Source of the DNA: CBDAPU01 sp965198875
GTDB lineage: Bacteria > Pseudomonadota > Gammaproteobacteria > Eutrophobiales > Eutrophobiaceae
Length of the DNA stretch: 64,000 nucleotides
Assembly (NCBI GenBank): GCA_965198875.1
Contig: CBDAPU010000001.1
Coordinates: 1,798,001 to 1,862,000 of the forward strand
Direction: 5' to 3'
The notes under the pieces are model-generated. The model was given only the letters and a program-made list of their open reading frames with translations. It had not been told where the DNA came from and did not search any database. Positions 25,602-34,452 of this stretch are shown here, in pieces. How positions within the stretch are numbered: position 1 is the stretch's first letter; each line of letters begins with the position of its first letter. The position numbers and the translations under genes were made by a program.

Positions 25602-26756
25602 ATGATTATGGCGACCCTACCTGCATTTGAGGAATCATTTTCGGCTTTGATCGCCGCCCCGTCGGTTAGCAGCGCTGATCCTCTCCATGATCAAAGCAAT
25701 CGCCCCATCGCCGATCTGCTCGCCAACTGGTTTGCTGATCTGGGGTTTAAGGTAGAGATGCTGGCGGTCAATGACGCCCCGGAAAAAGTAAATGTCATAG
25801 CCAGCTTGGGGCAAGGTGATGGCGGCCTGGTGTTGTCGGGTCATACCGACACCGTGCCTTTCACCGCAGCGGACTGGCGACAGGATCCCTTCAAATTAAC
25901 GCATAAAGATGGCCGTTACTATGGCCTCGGCACATCGGACATGAAATGTTTTTTCCCCATCGTCATGGAGGCATTGCAATCTTTGGAGCTGAAAAAAGTG
26001 AGGCAACCCATTGTCTTGCTGGCCACCTGTGATGAGGAAAGCACCATGGCGGGAGCCAGGGCGCTGGCTGATGCAAACAACAACCTGGGCAGACATGCCC
26101 TGATAGGCGAGCCAACGGGCTTGACGCCTGTGAACATGCACAAGGGCGTGATGCTGGAGAGCATCACCTTGAAAGGCCAGGCAGGACATGCCAGCGATCC
26201 GGCCCTCGGCAACAACGCCATGGAAGGCATGCACGGGGTTATCTCGGCCTTGATGACATGGCGGGATGCGTTACAAAAACGCCATGTGAATAATAACTTT
26301 AAGGTGCCGGTGCCGACCATGAACTTTGGCGCTATCCACGGCGGCGACAACCCCAACCGCATATGTGCCGAATGCGAATTGAGAGTCGATCTCAGGGTTC
26401 TGCCGGGAATGAATGATCATGCCATCCGTCAGGGATTACGGGACGCCGCCACCCGGGCGGTTGCCGGGAGTGGATTGCAGCTTGAGTTTGATGGGCTGTT
26501 TCCCGGCGTCCCGCCCATGGCGACCGATGCAAACAGCGAAATAGTCAAGGTGGTTGAAGCGCTGACCGGGCAATCATCCGCCACGGTGAGTTTCGCTACA
26601 GAAGGCCCGTTGCTAAACGCCATGGGCATGAATACGGTCGTGCTGGGGCCTGGCGATATCGAGCAGGCCCATCAAGCCAATGAATACATTGAGCAGGCCC
26701 GGATCCAGCCCATGCAGGCCATATTAAAGCGACTGATCACACACTTTTGCATGTGA
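25602..26756 (+). CDS. argE: Acetylornithine deacetylase
   Basis: ArgE hydrolyses N-acetylornithine to ornithine in arginine synthesis. The M20 metallopeptidase signature is complete: LSGHTDTVPFTAADW, YGLGTSDMKCFFPI, ATCDEESTMAGARAL, IGEPTGLTPVNMHKG and the final QAHQANEYIEQARI with the last metal His. About 384 residues, normal length. ATG 25602 chosen over TTG 25596; ATG 25608 is also possible. Three bases separate it from argA, so the two arginine genes form an operon. Confidence 0.95.
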   Translation: MIMATLPAFEESFSALIAAPSVSSADPLHDQSNRPIADLLANWFADLGFKVEMLAVNDAPEKVNVIASLGQGDGGLVLSGHTDTVPFTAADWRQDPFKLTHKDGRYYGLGTSDMKCFFPIVMEALQSLELKKVRQPIVLLATCDEESTMAGARALADANNNLGRHALIGEPTGLTPVNMHKGVMLESITLKGQAGHASDPALGNNAMEGMHGVISALMTWRDALQKRHVNNNFKVPVPTMNFGAIHGGDNPNRICAECELRVDLRVLPGMNDHAIRQGLRDAATRAVAGSGLQLEFDGLFPGVPPMATDANSEIVKVVEALTGQSSATVSFATEGPLLNAMGMNTVVLGPGDIEQAHQANEYIEQARIQPMQAILKRLITHFCM

Positions 26757-26759
26757 GCG

Positions 26760-28076
26760 ATGGCGATGGACAGAGCACAATTTGTAAACTGGTTTCGAGC
26801 CACATCGCCGTATATTCACGTACACCGAGGCAAGACGTTCGTCATCCAGATCAACGACAGGTTAATCACCCATGATCACTTCAATCATTTTGTCCATGAT
26901 CTTGCGCTACTGATCAGTTTAGGGATAAAACCGGTGTTGATTTTTGGCGCCCGGGACACCATCGAATCCTATCTCAATGACAGGCATATCAATTCGCACT
27001 ATCACAAGGGCGTACGTATTACCGATGCCGACACGATGGAGCACGTGAAAACCACCGCGGGCAAACTGCTGGTGCATATACAGGCCAGGCTGTCCATGGG
27101 GCTGGGTAACACACCCATGTCCAACGCAACGATCAGGGTGAGTAGCGGTAACCATGTCTCGGCAAGGCCATTAGGCGTCATCGATGGCAGGGATTATGAG
27201 TTCAGCGGCAAAATCAGACGCATAGATGTTGCGGCTATCGAAAATAAACTGGCTAACGGCGAAATAGTCGTGCTGCCGCCCCTGGGCTATTCTATTTCCG
27301 GCGAGGCATATAATTTATCCGCCGCCACCCTGGCGGCAAATGTCGCCATAGCCTTGCGGGCACAGAAGCTGATTTATGTGATGGAAGAGAAACACCTGGC
27401 GGTGTTCATGGATAATAAGCCCGTCAATCAGATGAACCAGATGGAGGCGCAACGGCTCATCAGCCGGGTTGATGAGCATTCAAGAAGTTATCGTTACTTA
27501 AAATATGGCATGAAGGCCTGTGTGAACGGGGTAGAGCGGGTGCATCTGCTTAACCAGGAAGAAGATGGCGCCCTGTTAAATGAGTTGTTTACCCGGGATG
27601 GTTCAGGGGCCATGATCACGACCACGGCCTATGACGTCATTCGCAAAGCCACAACAGAGGACATAGGTGGTATTCTGGATCTCATCCAGCCCCTGGAGCA
27701 ACAGGGCATACTGATAGAACGTTCCAGGGAAAAGCTGGAGCTGGAAGTGAACCGCTTCACCTTGTTGATAAGGGACGGGGTCATCATCGGCAGTGTCGCC
27801 CTGTATCCCTATCCTGAGGAAAACATTGCCGAGGTTGTCTGCCTTGCCATACATGCGGACTATCATAACCATGGCCACGGCAAGCAGTTGCTGGGCGAGA
27901 TAGAAAAAGAAGCGAAGGATCAGGGCATTGAGCGTTTATTCGTCTTAACGACCCAGACCGATCACTGGTTTTTAGAGCACGGTTTTACCGAGACGTCCAT
28001 AGACAAGCTACCGGTTAAAAAACAACGTCTGTATAACTACCGGCGCAACGCCAAAGCCCTGCTCAAAACCGTATGA
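26760..28076 (+). CDS. argA: N-acetylglutamate synthase
   Basis: ArgA acetylates glutamate with acetyl-CoA, the first step of arginine synthesis. The 438-residue protein has an N-terminal amino-acid-kinase domain (about 1-280: FRATSPYIHVHRGKTFVIQ, LGIKPVLIFGAR, GNTPMSNATIRVSSGNHVSARPLGV) and a C-terminal GNAT domain (about 290-438: IRKATTEDIGGILDLIQPLEQQGILIERSREKLE, then IAEVVCLAIHADYHNHGHGKQLL with the acetyl-CoA loop). This two-domain form is the classic gammaproteobacterial enzyme. Arginine feedback is expected from the kinase-like domain. Confidence 0.96.
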   Translation: MAMDRAQFVNWFRATSPYIHVHRGKTFVIQINDRLITHDHFNHFVHDLALLISLGIKPVLIFGARDTIESYLNDRHINSHYHKGVRITDADTMEHVKTTAGKLLVHIQARLSMGLGNTPMSNATIRVSSGNHVSARPLGVIDGRDYEFSGKIRRIDVAAIENKLANGEIVVLPPLGYSISGEAYNLSAATLAANVAIALRAQKLIYVMEEKHLAVFMDNKPVNQMNQMEAQRLISRVDEHSRSYRYLKYGMKACVNGVERVHLLNQEEDGALLNELFTRDGSGAMITTTAYDVIRKATTEDIGGILDLIQPLEQQGILIERSREKLELEVNRFTLLIRDGVIIGSVALYPYPEENIAEVVCLAIHADYHNHGHGKQLLGEIEKEAKDQGIERLFVLTTQTDHWFLEHGFTETSIDKLPVKKQRLYNYRRNAKALLKTV

Positions 28077-28313
28077 CGTGCTACCCGGGATAAAGAAAAC
28101 GCCCCATGGGAAGAAGCGCAACACTTGGGAAGATATTGCTCGCCGCTGGCGCGAGAGCATCATGGCTTGTGTTATCGCCAGTGATGGTTGAAAACTGAGA
28201 TCAGCACTGTGATAAGGATAAGAGCGGATCTGAAATGGTGAGTGATGACAGTCACAGCGAGCGGGAGTGGGAAAAGCGCCGCCTGCAAACTGCACCGGAG
28301 GCTGGAGAGAGAC

Positions 28314-29207
28314 ATGAAAGAGATCAAACCCCATAGCAAAATTAACTGCCTGCTGTTTAAGTGTGACGCCCTGTTATTCGCCACCCCGGTTTTATCTGTC
28401 CGGGGGGTGCTGTCCAGCGAGCCGTGTCGAGCCATGTCGGGGCGCATTCGGGATTTTTTAGGGGTATTCAATGACCGAGGTCTTGTTATCGGCGTGCTCG
28501 ATTTTGCCGCCCGATTAAATACCGGCGGGGCGAGGCAGGAGCGAGAGATTTTTCTCACCTTTAATACTCACCAGGGGGTGCTCGCCATCGCCATTGACGA
28601 AGTACTGGACATTGAGGAGCTGCAAACCGGCGATGGGCAGGATGACTTACATGACAAGGTGGGCAATGCCTATTTCTACGGGATGATCAAATCATCACAG
28701 GGTCTTGTAAGCCTGTTGGACATACGATATATCCTCAGCGTCGAGGAGCTTGGTGTGTTCAGGGAAAATGCGGTCACGCCAGGGGACGTCTTTGCGTTTA
28801 ATTTTAATGAGAACGTGCCGGCATTTGAGCATTTGTGTCGCTTGCAGGGTATGGAAAATGCACAACTTAAATTGCAGGAAACGGGGCGATCCGTGACGGC
28901 GGCGGACGTTTACCGGGTGTTGTTTGAGACCTATCGCCTGGTAGCGATAAAGTTCCATTTACGCGCCCTTGAAGAGCGACCAGCGGGCGAGGTGAATGCG
29001 GCGGAGCTGTTTCAGCTTTCCTTCGCCATCAACGAGAAGCTCGTTGAGAAATGGGGCAAACAGGCGCTGAGCGAGGCAAACCAGGCGGTCTATAAAAAAG
29101 CCGTCACACGCAAGCGGGAAAGCCAGGAGCCGTTCACCACCGAAGATGTGATGCAAATCGTGGATTATATGCAGCAGATCGCAGCGGTGGACTCATCAAC
29201 CACCTGA
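28314..29207 (+). CDS. CheW-like domain protein with C-terminal extension
   Basis: A 297-residue protein. Residues ~10-145 look like a CheW/SH3-like coupling domain: INCLLFKCDALLFATPVLSVRGVLSS, a middle GVLDFAARLN segment, FLTFNTHQGVLAIAIDEVLDIEEL and GMIKSSQGLVSLLDIRYILSV. CheW couples receptors to the CheA kinase. The following ~150 residues are helical and not recognised. ATG 28314 is preceded by GGAGAGAG; upstream in-frame starts lack a ribosome site. A small PAS-receptor gene follows, and two MCP genes lie within 7 kb, supporting a chemotaxis or related role. Confidence 0.75.
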   Translation: MKEIKPHSKINCLLFKCDALLFATPVLSVRGVLSSEPCRAMSGRIRDFLGVFNDRGLVIGVLDFAARLNTGGARQEREIFLTFNTHQGVLAIAIDEVLDIEELQTGDGQDDLHDKVGNAYFYGMIKSSQGLVSLLDIRYILSVEELGVFRENAVTPGDVFAFNFNENVPAFEHLCRLQGMENAQLKLQETGRSVTAADVYRVLFETYRLVAIKFHLRALEERPAGEVNAAELFQLSFAINEKLVEKWGKQALSEANQAVYKKAVTRKRESQEPFTTEDVMQIVDYMQQIAAVDSSTT

Positions 29208-29342
29208 TCTGCCACACTTCTCCCGGCAATCCGGCGACGCCCGCCTTCATTGCCTCCGTTGATCTCACCATCCAGGGTAATATCTCGGCGATTTTGTATT
29301 ATACTTAATCGTAATCATGAAATAGCCATTGGGGGGGACGTC

Positions 29343-29951
29343 ATGAATACAGCGCTTCATCCTGTATCTCAACAGGAGAGAATAGAATTCAGTGAAATTT
29401 TGGACAAGGCCGGCACGGCGATTATTCTGCTGGACCCTGATCTGAATGTGACCTACACCAATAAAGGCTCGATCAATCTATTGGCGGAACATCAAAGGGA
29501 AGTGAAAAAAGTCTACTCTTCGCTTGATCACGACAGTATCATCGGCCTGTCGCTCTATGATATTCCCGCAATTCCGCACCAGGCATTGGAGAGATGTAAA
29601 GAAAAAGCAAAACGGGGCTTTTCCAGGTTTCTCGATGTGGGTAAAGAGAAAGTGCATATCACGGTCTATGAGAGTCACAATGAGAGCGGTCATCAGTCGG
29701 GGTATGCAATCGAGTGGTGGTATGCGACGGATTACCTGTTAAATGAGTCCCGGGCCGGTCGGGTTAATGAGATAAGTGAAATGATCGATGCAATAGCCTT
29801 TCAAACCAATATACTGGCCATCAATGCAGCGGTTGAGGCGGCCCATGCCGGCGCAGAGGGCAAGGGCTTTGGGGTCATTGCATCGGAGATCAGATCGCTT
29901 GCACAGCGTTGCCGTGATGCGGCAAAAGAGATCCAGGCCGTCATGAAGTGA
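29343..29951 (+). CDS. Miniature soluble PAS / methyl-accepting receptor tip protein
   Basis: A 202-residue protein without membrane segments. Residues ~10-140 form a PAS-like sensor (LDKAGTAIILLDPDLNVTYTNKGSINLL...YDIPAIPHQAL...). Residues ~150-200 match the highly conserved hairpin tip of methyl-accepting chemotaxis proteins: EMIDAIAFQTNILAINAAVEAAHAGAEGKGFGVIASEIRSLAQRCRDAAKEI. That tip binds CheW and CheA, but the long coiled-coil arms and methylation helices are absent and the protein ends right after it. ATG 29343 has a GGGGGGA site. It may be a cytoplasmic decoy or local activator of CheA, or a truncated gene. Confidence 0.8.
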   Translation: MNTALHPVSQQERIEFSEILDKAGTAIILLDPDLNVTYTNKGSINLLAEHQREVKKVYSSLDHDSIIGLSLYDIPAIPHQALERCKEKAKRGFSRFLDVGKEKVHITVYESHNESGHQSGYAIEWWYATDYLLNESRAGRVNEISEMIDAIAFQTNILAINAAVEAAHAGAEGKGFGVIASEIRSLAQRCRDAAKEIQAVMK

Positions 29952-30324
29952 TAGAGACCCGCTAACACGCCCATAAGAACACGCCATCCTCATAAACATC
30001 ATCTTCACTCGACAGGGACAGGGAGAGCGGGGGCAAAGTCGCCTGGCCTTCGGGCGAAGGCCGTCAGATCATCAGGGTGAGAGGCCCGGTCGTGGCGCCT
30101 GGATGCGCTCAACATCATGACCGGGCAGCATGAAGGTGCGCGATAGACATTGTACTGTTTCAGATGCGTATATGAGAGACGGGCCGATCTCGCCTGCCGG
30201 AGATGTTATCTCCCCGCCAGATCACGAATAAAAGTGCATCTTCAAGGTGGCTATTGAACACGTAAAACCGAAAACAGTGGTAACATACCTGATTAAGGCA
30301 ATAGAAAACGAAATTGAGATCGTC
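29952..30324. other. Intergenic stretch with two inverted repeats
   Basis: No gene seen. GGCCTTCG (30045-30052) and CGAAGGCC (30055-30062) form a perfect hairpin that may end the receptor transcript, although no T-run follows. A GGAGAT/ATCTCC pair lies near 30200. The rest should hold the promoter of the TonB-like gene. Confidence 0.4.
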
Positions 30325-30687
30325 ATGTTAAAAGCACTCAATCGGTTTATTTTCACTGTATTCACTCTTGCGGTATTTTCCATTTCGGCGCACGCCAGCA
30401 AGTGTGAAAACGAAGATGGTTTGAAACTGCTCGAAACAGCGCAGCTTAATTATCCTCGCCGGGCAGAAGCACGGGGCATAGAAGGCTATGTTAAATTCAG
30501 ATTCACGATTTCAACGCAAGGCATTGTGGAAGACATTGTCGTCATTGAATCAGAGCCTAAGGGTATTTTTGACCGATCCGCCGTTCGCTCAATCAGCAAA
30601 TATAAATTCACGCCGTGTATGGTCGATGGCGCGCCCATAGAGGTGAGCAATGTTGAGCAGGTCTTCAATTTCTCCCTGGGGCGGTAG
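30325..30687 (+). CDS. Secreted TonB C-terminal-domain protein
   Basis: A 120-residue protein with a signal peptide (residues 1-24, FIFTVFTLAVFSISAHA cleavage) and one TonB C-terminal domain: LNYPRRAEARGIEGYVKFRFTISTQGIVEDIVVIESEPKGIFDRSAVRSISKYKFTP. It lacks the membrane anchor and proline-rich spacer of true TonB, so it is a free periplasmic domain. Two Cys residues, one just after the signal peptide and one in the FTPCMV segment, may form a disulfide. Start ATG 30325 gives the signal peptide; the upstream extension is unlikely. Function unknown; such proteins often bind envelope partners. Confidence 0.83.
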   Translation: MLKALNRFIFTVFTLAVFSISAHASKCENEDGLKLLETAQLNYPRRAEARGIEGYVKFRFTISTQGIVEDIVVIESEPKGIFDRSAVRSISKYKFTPCMVDGAPIEVSNVEQVFNFSLGR

Positions 30688-30789
30688 AGAACGTAACGCA
30701 GTTATTTATGCCTGCCCGGGCGATGTGCCTGTCCAGGTGCGGGCAACTACTGGACGATGGCTCTTTAGTGATCCGACTTTACGTTCACT

Positions 30790-31457
30790 CTTCCTATCCA
30801 ACTTTGCATTCCCTCTACCTTGCCCTGTTTACGCGCTGCCCGGCTTTGCCTTCGCTCTCCCTGTCTTCTCGAAACCTTCTCAAATGCCCGACGACATTAA
30901 AACCCTTTGCACCGCCTGGTCATGGGGATAACTTCCTCGTCAACACCGCCACCGACGGCCTCATATCTCACCATAATGACTTGACGGCCTTCATCTTGGG
31001 CCGTTGCCCTGTTTACGCGCTGACCGGCTCTGCATTCACTCTCTCTGCCTTCTCGAAACCTTCTCGAATGGCCGACATTAAAACGCTTTCCACTGCCCGG
31101 TCATGGCGATGACGGCCTCGCCAGCACCGCTACCGACGGTCTCATATCTCACCATAATGACTTGACGGCCTTCGTCTTGGGCGGTTGCCCTGTTTACGCG
31201 CTGACCGGCTCTGCATTCACTCTCTCTGCCTTATCAAAGCCTTCTCGGATACTCGCCATTAAAACGCTTTCCACTCCCCGGTCGTGGCGATGATGGCCTC
31301 GCCAACACCGCCACCGACGGTCTCATATCTCGCCATATAACTTGATGACCTTCATCTTGCGCCGTTGCCCTGTTTACGCGCTGCCCGGCTCTGCATTCAC
31401 TCTCTCTGCCTTATCAAAGCCTTCTCGGATACTCACGGCATTAAAACTCTTTCCACT
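30790..31457. repeat. Tandem array of four ~181-bp units ending in the MCP gene
   Basis: The string TGCCCTGTTTACGCGCTG begins at 30821, 31005, 31186 and 31366, giving periods of 184, 181 and 180 bases. Other shared blocks are CACCGCCACCGACGG, CTCATATCTC and TTCACTCTCTCTGCCTT. Each unit also holds a copy of the last codons and stop of the neighbouring MCP gene on the minus strand: the real one reads EWKEF-stop, the next outward EWKAF-stop, then QWKAF-stop, then RCKGF-stop. The array therefore grew from the MCP 3' end and the oldest copies are the most worn. Confidence 0.85.
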
Positions 31458-33174
31458 CCGCATCGTCTTCTGGTTTCGGCAAAGAGCCGCTGGTTTGTTT
31501 TGGCATCGCCTTTTTCTCTACCGGGGGGGGTGGTGCGGATGCTTGCACGAAAGGCACCGGGTTTTCCAATATGCGCTGCTCAGCGCCATGGCTTTTATCA
31601 TGGATTTTGAAGAAGTCGATCAGCGCCTTTAGCTGTTTTGCCTGCACGCCCATAGCGGCGCTGGCGGCGGCGGCCTCTTCCACCAATGACGCATTTTGCT
31701 GAGTCGTATCATCCATCTGCAACACCGCTCTATTCACCTGCCCGATCCCTTGCGACTGTTCATGACTGGCGGCTGCTATCTCCGCAACAATATCACTGAC
31801 CTTCTTGATCGAGGTCATGATCTCATCTAGCACATCCCCTGATCGACCGACCAGTCGGCTACCCTCGGAGACCTTATCAACACTGTCTTCAATCAGGCCT
31901 TTAATCTCCTTTGCGGCGGTGGCGCAACGGCTGGCCAGGGTTCTCACCTCGTTGGCGACAACGGCAAACCCCCTGCCCTGCTCGCCGGCCCGCGCGGCCT
32001 CGACTGCGGCATTGAGCGCCAGCAGATTGGTCTGGAAGGCGATGTCATCGATCACACTGATAATATCGGCGATGCGGGTGCTCGCCGTGTTGATCTTCTC
32101 CATGGCGTTGACGGCGTTGCTGACGACTTCCCCTCCCTGCTCGGCCTGTTCACGGGCCGCCTTCGCCATCTGGCTCGCCTGCTGTGCATTTTCACTGTTC
32201 TGGTTCACGGTGCCCATCATCTCCTCCATGCTGGAGGCCACCTCTTCCAGACTGGACGCCTGTTCCTGTGTGCGCTGGCTTAGATTCATGTTGCCCGTGG
32301 AGACCTGATCGGCGGCCAGCGCCACTTCATCGGCGCCGCTTTGAATACCGCTTAACACCTCTTTGAGTTTATCAATGGTGCGATTGATGGAGGCCGACAC
32401 GCCACTGGCGGAATGATCGATATCAATACGCAAATTACCATCAGCCAGCGTTTCAGCCAGCTCCGCCAGGTCGCCGGGTTCAGCCCCAAGCTGGGAAAGA
32501 ATGCTACGGATCACCAGGACGCCGATCACCAATGACGCCAGGATCGTAATAATTGTGATCACAGTAATTTTAACCAGGATGTCATTGCTGCTTTGTTTTA
32601 ATGTCTCGGCGTCGAATGTAGTCACCCTGTCGATCTGATTCTTGATCTCCTCCAGATACAGGCCAAGCTCTTCTATCTGGTGTTGTTGCTGTTGCAGGCG
32701 GAACTCCGCCTCGGCGATATGGCCCGAGCGCATCAGATCCAATAGATCATTACAGCTACCGTAGAAGGTTTCATATTCATTCCCTGCGAGGGTGAGCTGA
32801 TTTTGCAAGGCGTCCAGCATGGTCAGCAAGTCATCTTCAGATGCGTTGTTGAGTTTTAATGCGGTTATTTTGGTGGCCACCTGTAGCTCTGAAAAAGCCA
32901 CTATCGATAGACTTTCAAACTCGCCTATCGCCGTCTCCAGCACCTCGACGTCATTGATCTCGGCGGCCAGCAGTGATCGTTCCAGCCAGGTGGCCTGTTT
33001 TAGATAGCTGTTGTTTAGCTTGTTGATGGCCTCATATAACAGGCTATCCTCTTCGATGATGACATGCAGCAACGTGTTCACATTCCTCACGCCGTAATAG
33101 GCGAGCAATGCTGTGACGGACATCATCACTATCATCATCAGTATGACGCCGATCACTTTGGTCTTTAATTTCAT
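31441..33174 (-). CDS. Methyl-accepting chemotaxis protein with C-terminal EWKEF tail
   Basis: A 577-residue transmembrane receptor. TM1 is about residues 7-29, a four-helix-type periplasmic domain follows, TM2 is about 187-212, then a HAMP domain (LAELAETLADGNLRIDI) and the cytoplasmic signalling coiled coil with tip IDDIAFQTNLLALNAAVEAARAGEQGRGFAVVANEVRTLA. Methylation-type QEQ/EE segments occur on both arms. The last five residues, EWKEF, fit the xWxxF pentapeptide that tethers CheR and CheB in high-abundance receptors such as Tsr and Tar. The 3' end forms the first unit of a tandem repeat. Ligand unknown. Confidence 0.95.
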   Translation of the reverse strand: MKLKTKVIGVILMMIVMMSVTALLAYYGVRNVNTLLHVIIEEDSLLYEAINKLNNSYLKQATWLERSLLAAEINDVEVLETAIGEFESLSIVAFSELQVATKITALKLNNASEDDLLTMLDALQNQLTLAGNEYETFYGSCNDLLDLMRSGHIAEAEFRLQQQQHQIEELGLYLEEIKNQIDRVTTFDAETLKQSSNDILVKITVITIITILASLVIGVLVIRSILSQLGAEPGDLAELAETLADGNLRIDIDHSASGVSASINRTIDKLKEVLSGIQSGADEVALAADQVSTGNMNLSQRTQEQASSLEEVASSMEEMMGTVNQNSENAQQASQMAKAAREQAEQGGEVVSNAVNAMEKINTASTRIADIISVIDDIAFQTNLLALNAAVEAARAGEQGRGFAVVANEVRTLASRCATAAKEIKGLIEDSVDKVSEGSRLVGRSGDVLDEIMTSIKKVSDIVAEIAAASHEQSQGIGQVNRAVLQMDDTTQQNASLVEEAAAASAAMGVQAKQLKALIDFFKIHDKSHGAEQRILENPVPFVQASAPPPPVEKKAMPKQTSGSLPKPEDDAEWKEF

Positions 33175-33363
33175 TTCTCTAATCTCTCCTCATTCCCATG
33201 CCTGATATTGTACACCCTGGCGAAAGGTCGTGATATTAAATTAAGGGGGATCAGTCAGTGAGACTATACAATAAGTCGGTATCGGGGCGGGCGGGGAGCA
33301 GGATCTCCGTCATCGCCAAAAAACCACTGACAGGATCTCTTTTAATTATATAATGCTCCCCTG

Positions 33364-34423
33364 ATGTTCCTGTTGCTCACCTACGTCTTCATCGCCCTGG
33401 TCTTCTCCTTCCTGTGCTCCATCGCCGAGGCCGTGTTGCTGAGCGTCACGGTCGGCTATATTGCCGTAGAAGAGGGTGAGGGCAAGCCGGCGGGGGGAAT
33501 TCTGCGCGAGCTCAAAGAAGATATTAACCAACCCCTGGCCGCCATACTCACCTTAAATACCATTGCCCACACGGTGGGCGCCGCAGGAGCGGGCGCTCAG
33601 GCGTCAGTTGTTTTCGGCAGCGCGTATTTGGGTGTGGCCTCAGCCATATTGACTTTACTGATCCTGATCTTCTCCGAGATCATTCCCAAAACCCTGGGCG
33701 CACACTATTGGCAGGTATTGGCGCCCCCCACCGCCTATTGCCTGCGGGTGCTGGTGTGGATCATGTATCCTTTCGTCAAGTTATCCGAGTATTTAACCCG
33801 AACCATGACCCATAGTCCGGGCTTAAAAGGGTTTAATCGGGAAGAGCTGGCCTCCATGGCGGAGCTTAGCTGGAAAGAAGGCGCCATCAGGCAGCAGGAA
33901 TCCCGGGTCGTGATGAACCTGCTGTCCTTGCATAAGGTCCAGGCAAAAGAGGCGATGACGCCGCGTACCGTTGTGTTCTCCATCCCGGAGTCCATGACGG
34001 TGGAGGCGTATTTTACACGGCATGACACCGAGCCTTTTACCCGCATACCGGTTTATGCCGGGGATCAGGATCACATCACCGGTTTTGTCATCCGCAGCGA
34101 TCTATTGCTCGCCCAGGCGCGGGGGGAGATCACTCGCCCGGTATCGGCTTACAGCTCGCGAGCTCACCGCGATCATGATCACCATGCCATTGTCGCAGAC
34201 CTTTAACCTGTTGTTGGAACAAAGGGCCAATATCCTGCTCATCGTCAATGAGTATGGCGCCATGGAGGGGATCCTGACCCTGGAGGATGTGATTGAAACC
34301 ATACTGGGGGTTGAACTAGTCGATGAAGACGACCGTACCAGGGACATGCAGGAACTGGCACGGCGGTTTTGGCGAAGACGAGAGCTACGAAAAAGCAAAA
34401 ACGGGAAGAGTAAAAATGATTAA
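33364..34423 (+). pseudogene. CNNM/CorC-type transporter-associated protein, one frameshift
   Basis: Frame one (33364-34206) encodes a membrane CNNM domain with four hydrophobic segments (CSIAEAVLLSVTVGYI, NTIAHTVGAAGAG, LILIFSEIIPKTLGAHYW, CLRVLVWIMYPFVKLSEYLTR) and the first CBS motif (KEAMTPRTVVFSIPESMTVEAYF, RIPVYAGDQDHITGFV). Near 34152-34158 the frame shifts by one base and the second CBS motif continues in another frame (MPLSQTFNLLLEQRANILLIVNEYGAMEGILTLEDVIETILG, DRTRDMQELARRFW). Joined, they make a normal protein of the HlyC/CorC family linked to divalent cation export. The shift lies in a GCTCGCGAGCTC palindrome, a plausible place for a read error; otherwise the gene is recently broken. 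Confidence 0.88.
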
Positions 34424-34452
34424 CCCTCTACCAGCTATCATTTTACCAATCC

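Noticed and set aside
30688..31112. Plus-strand open frames across the 181-bp repeats (93-134 codons)
   Set aside because: They arise from the repeat composition and end at different points in each unit; no sign of translation.
30821..31390. CRISPR array
   Set aside because: Period is 181 bases and the whole unit is repeated; there are no short repeats with unique spacers.
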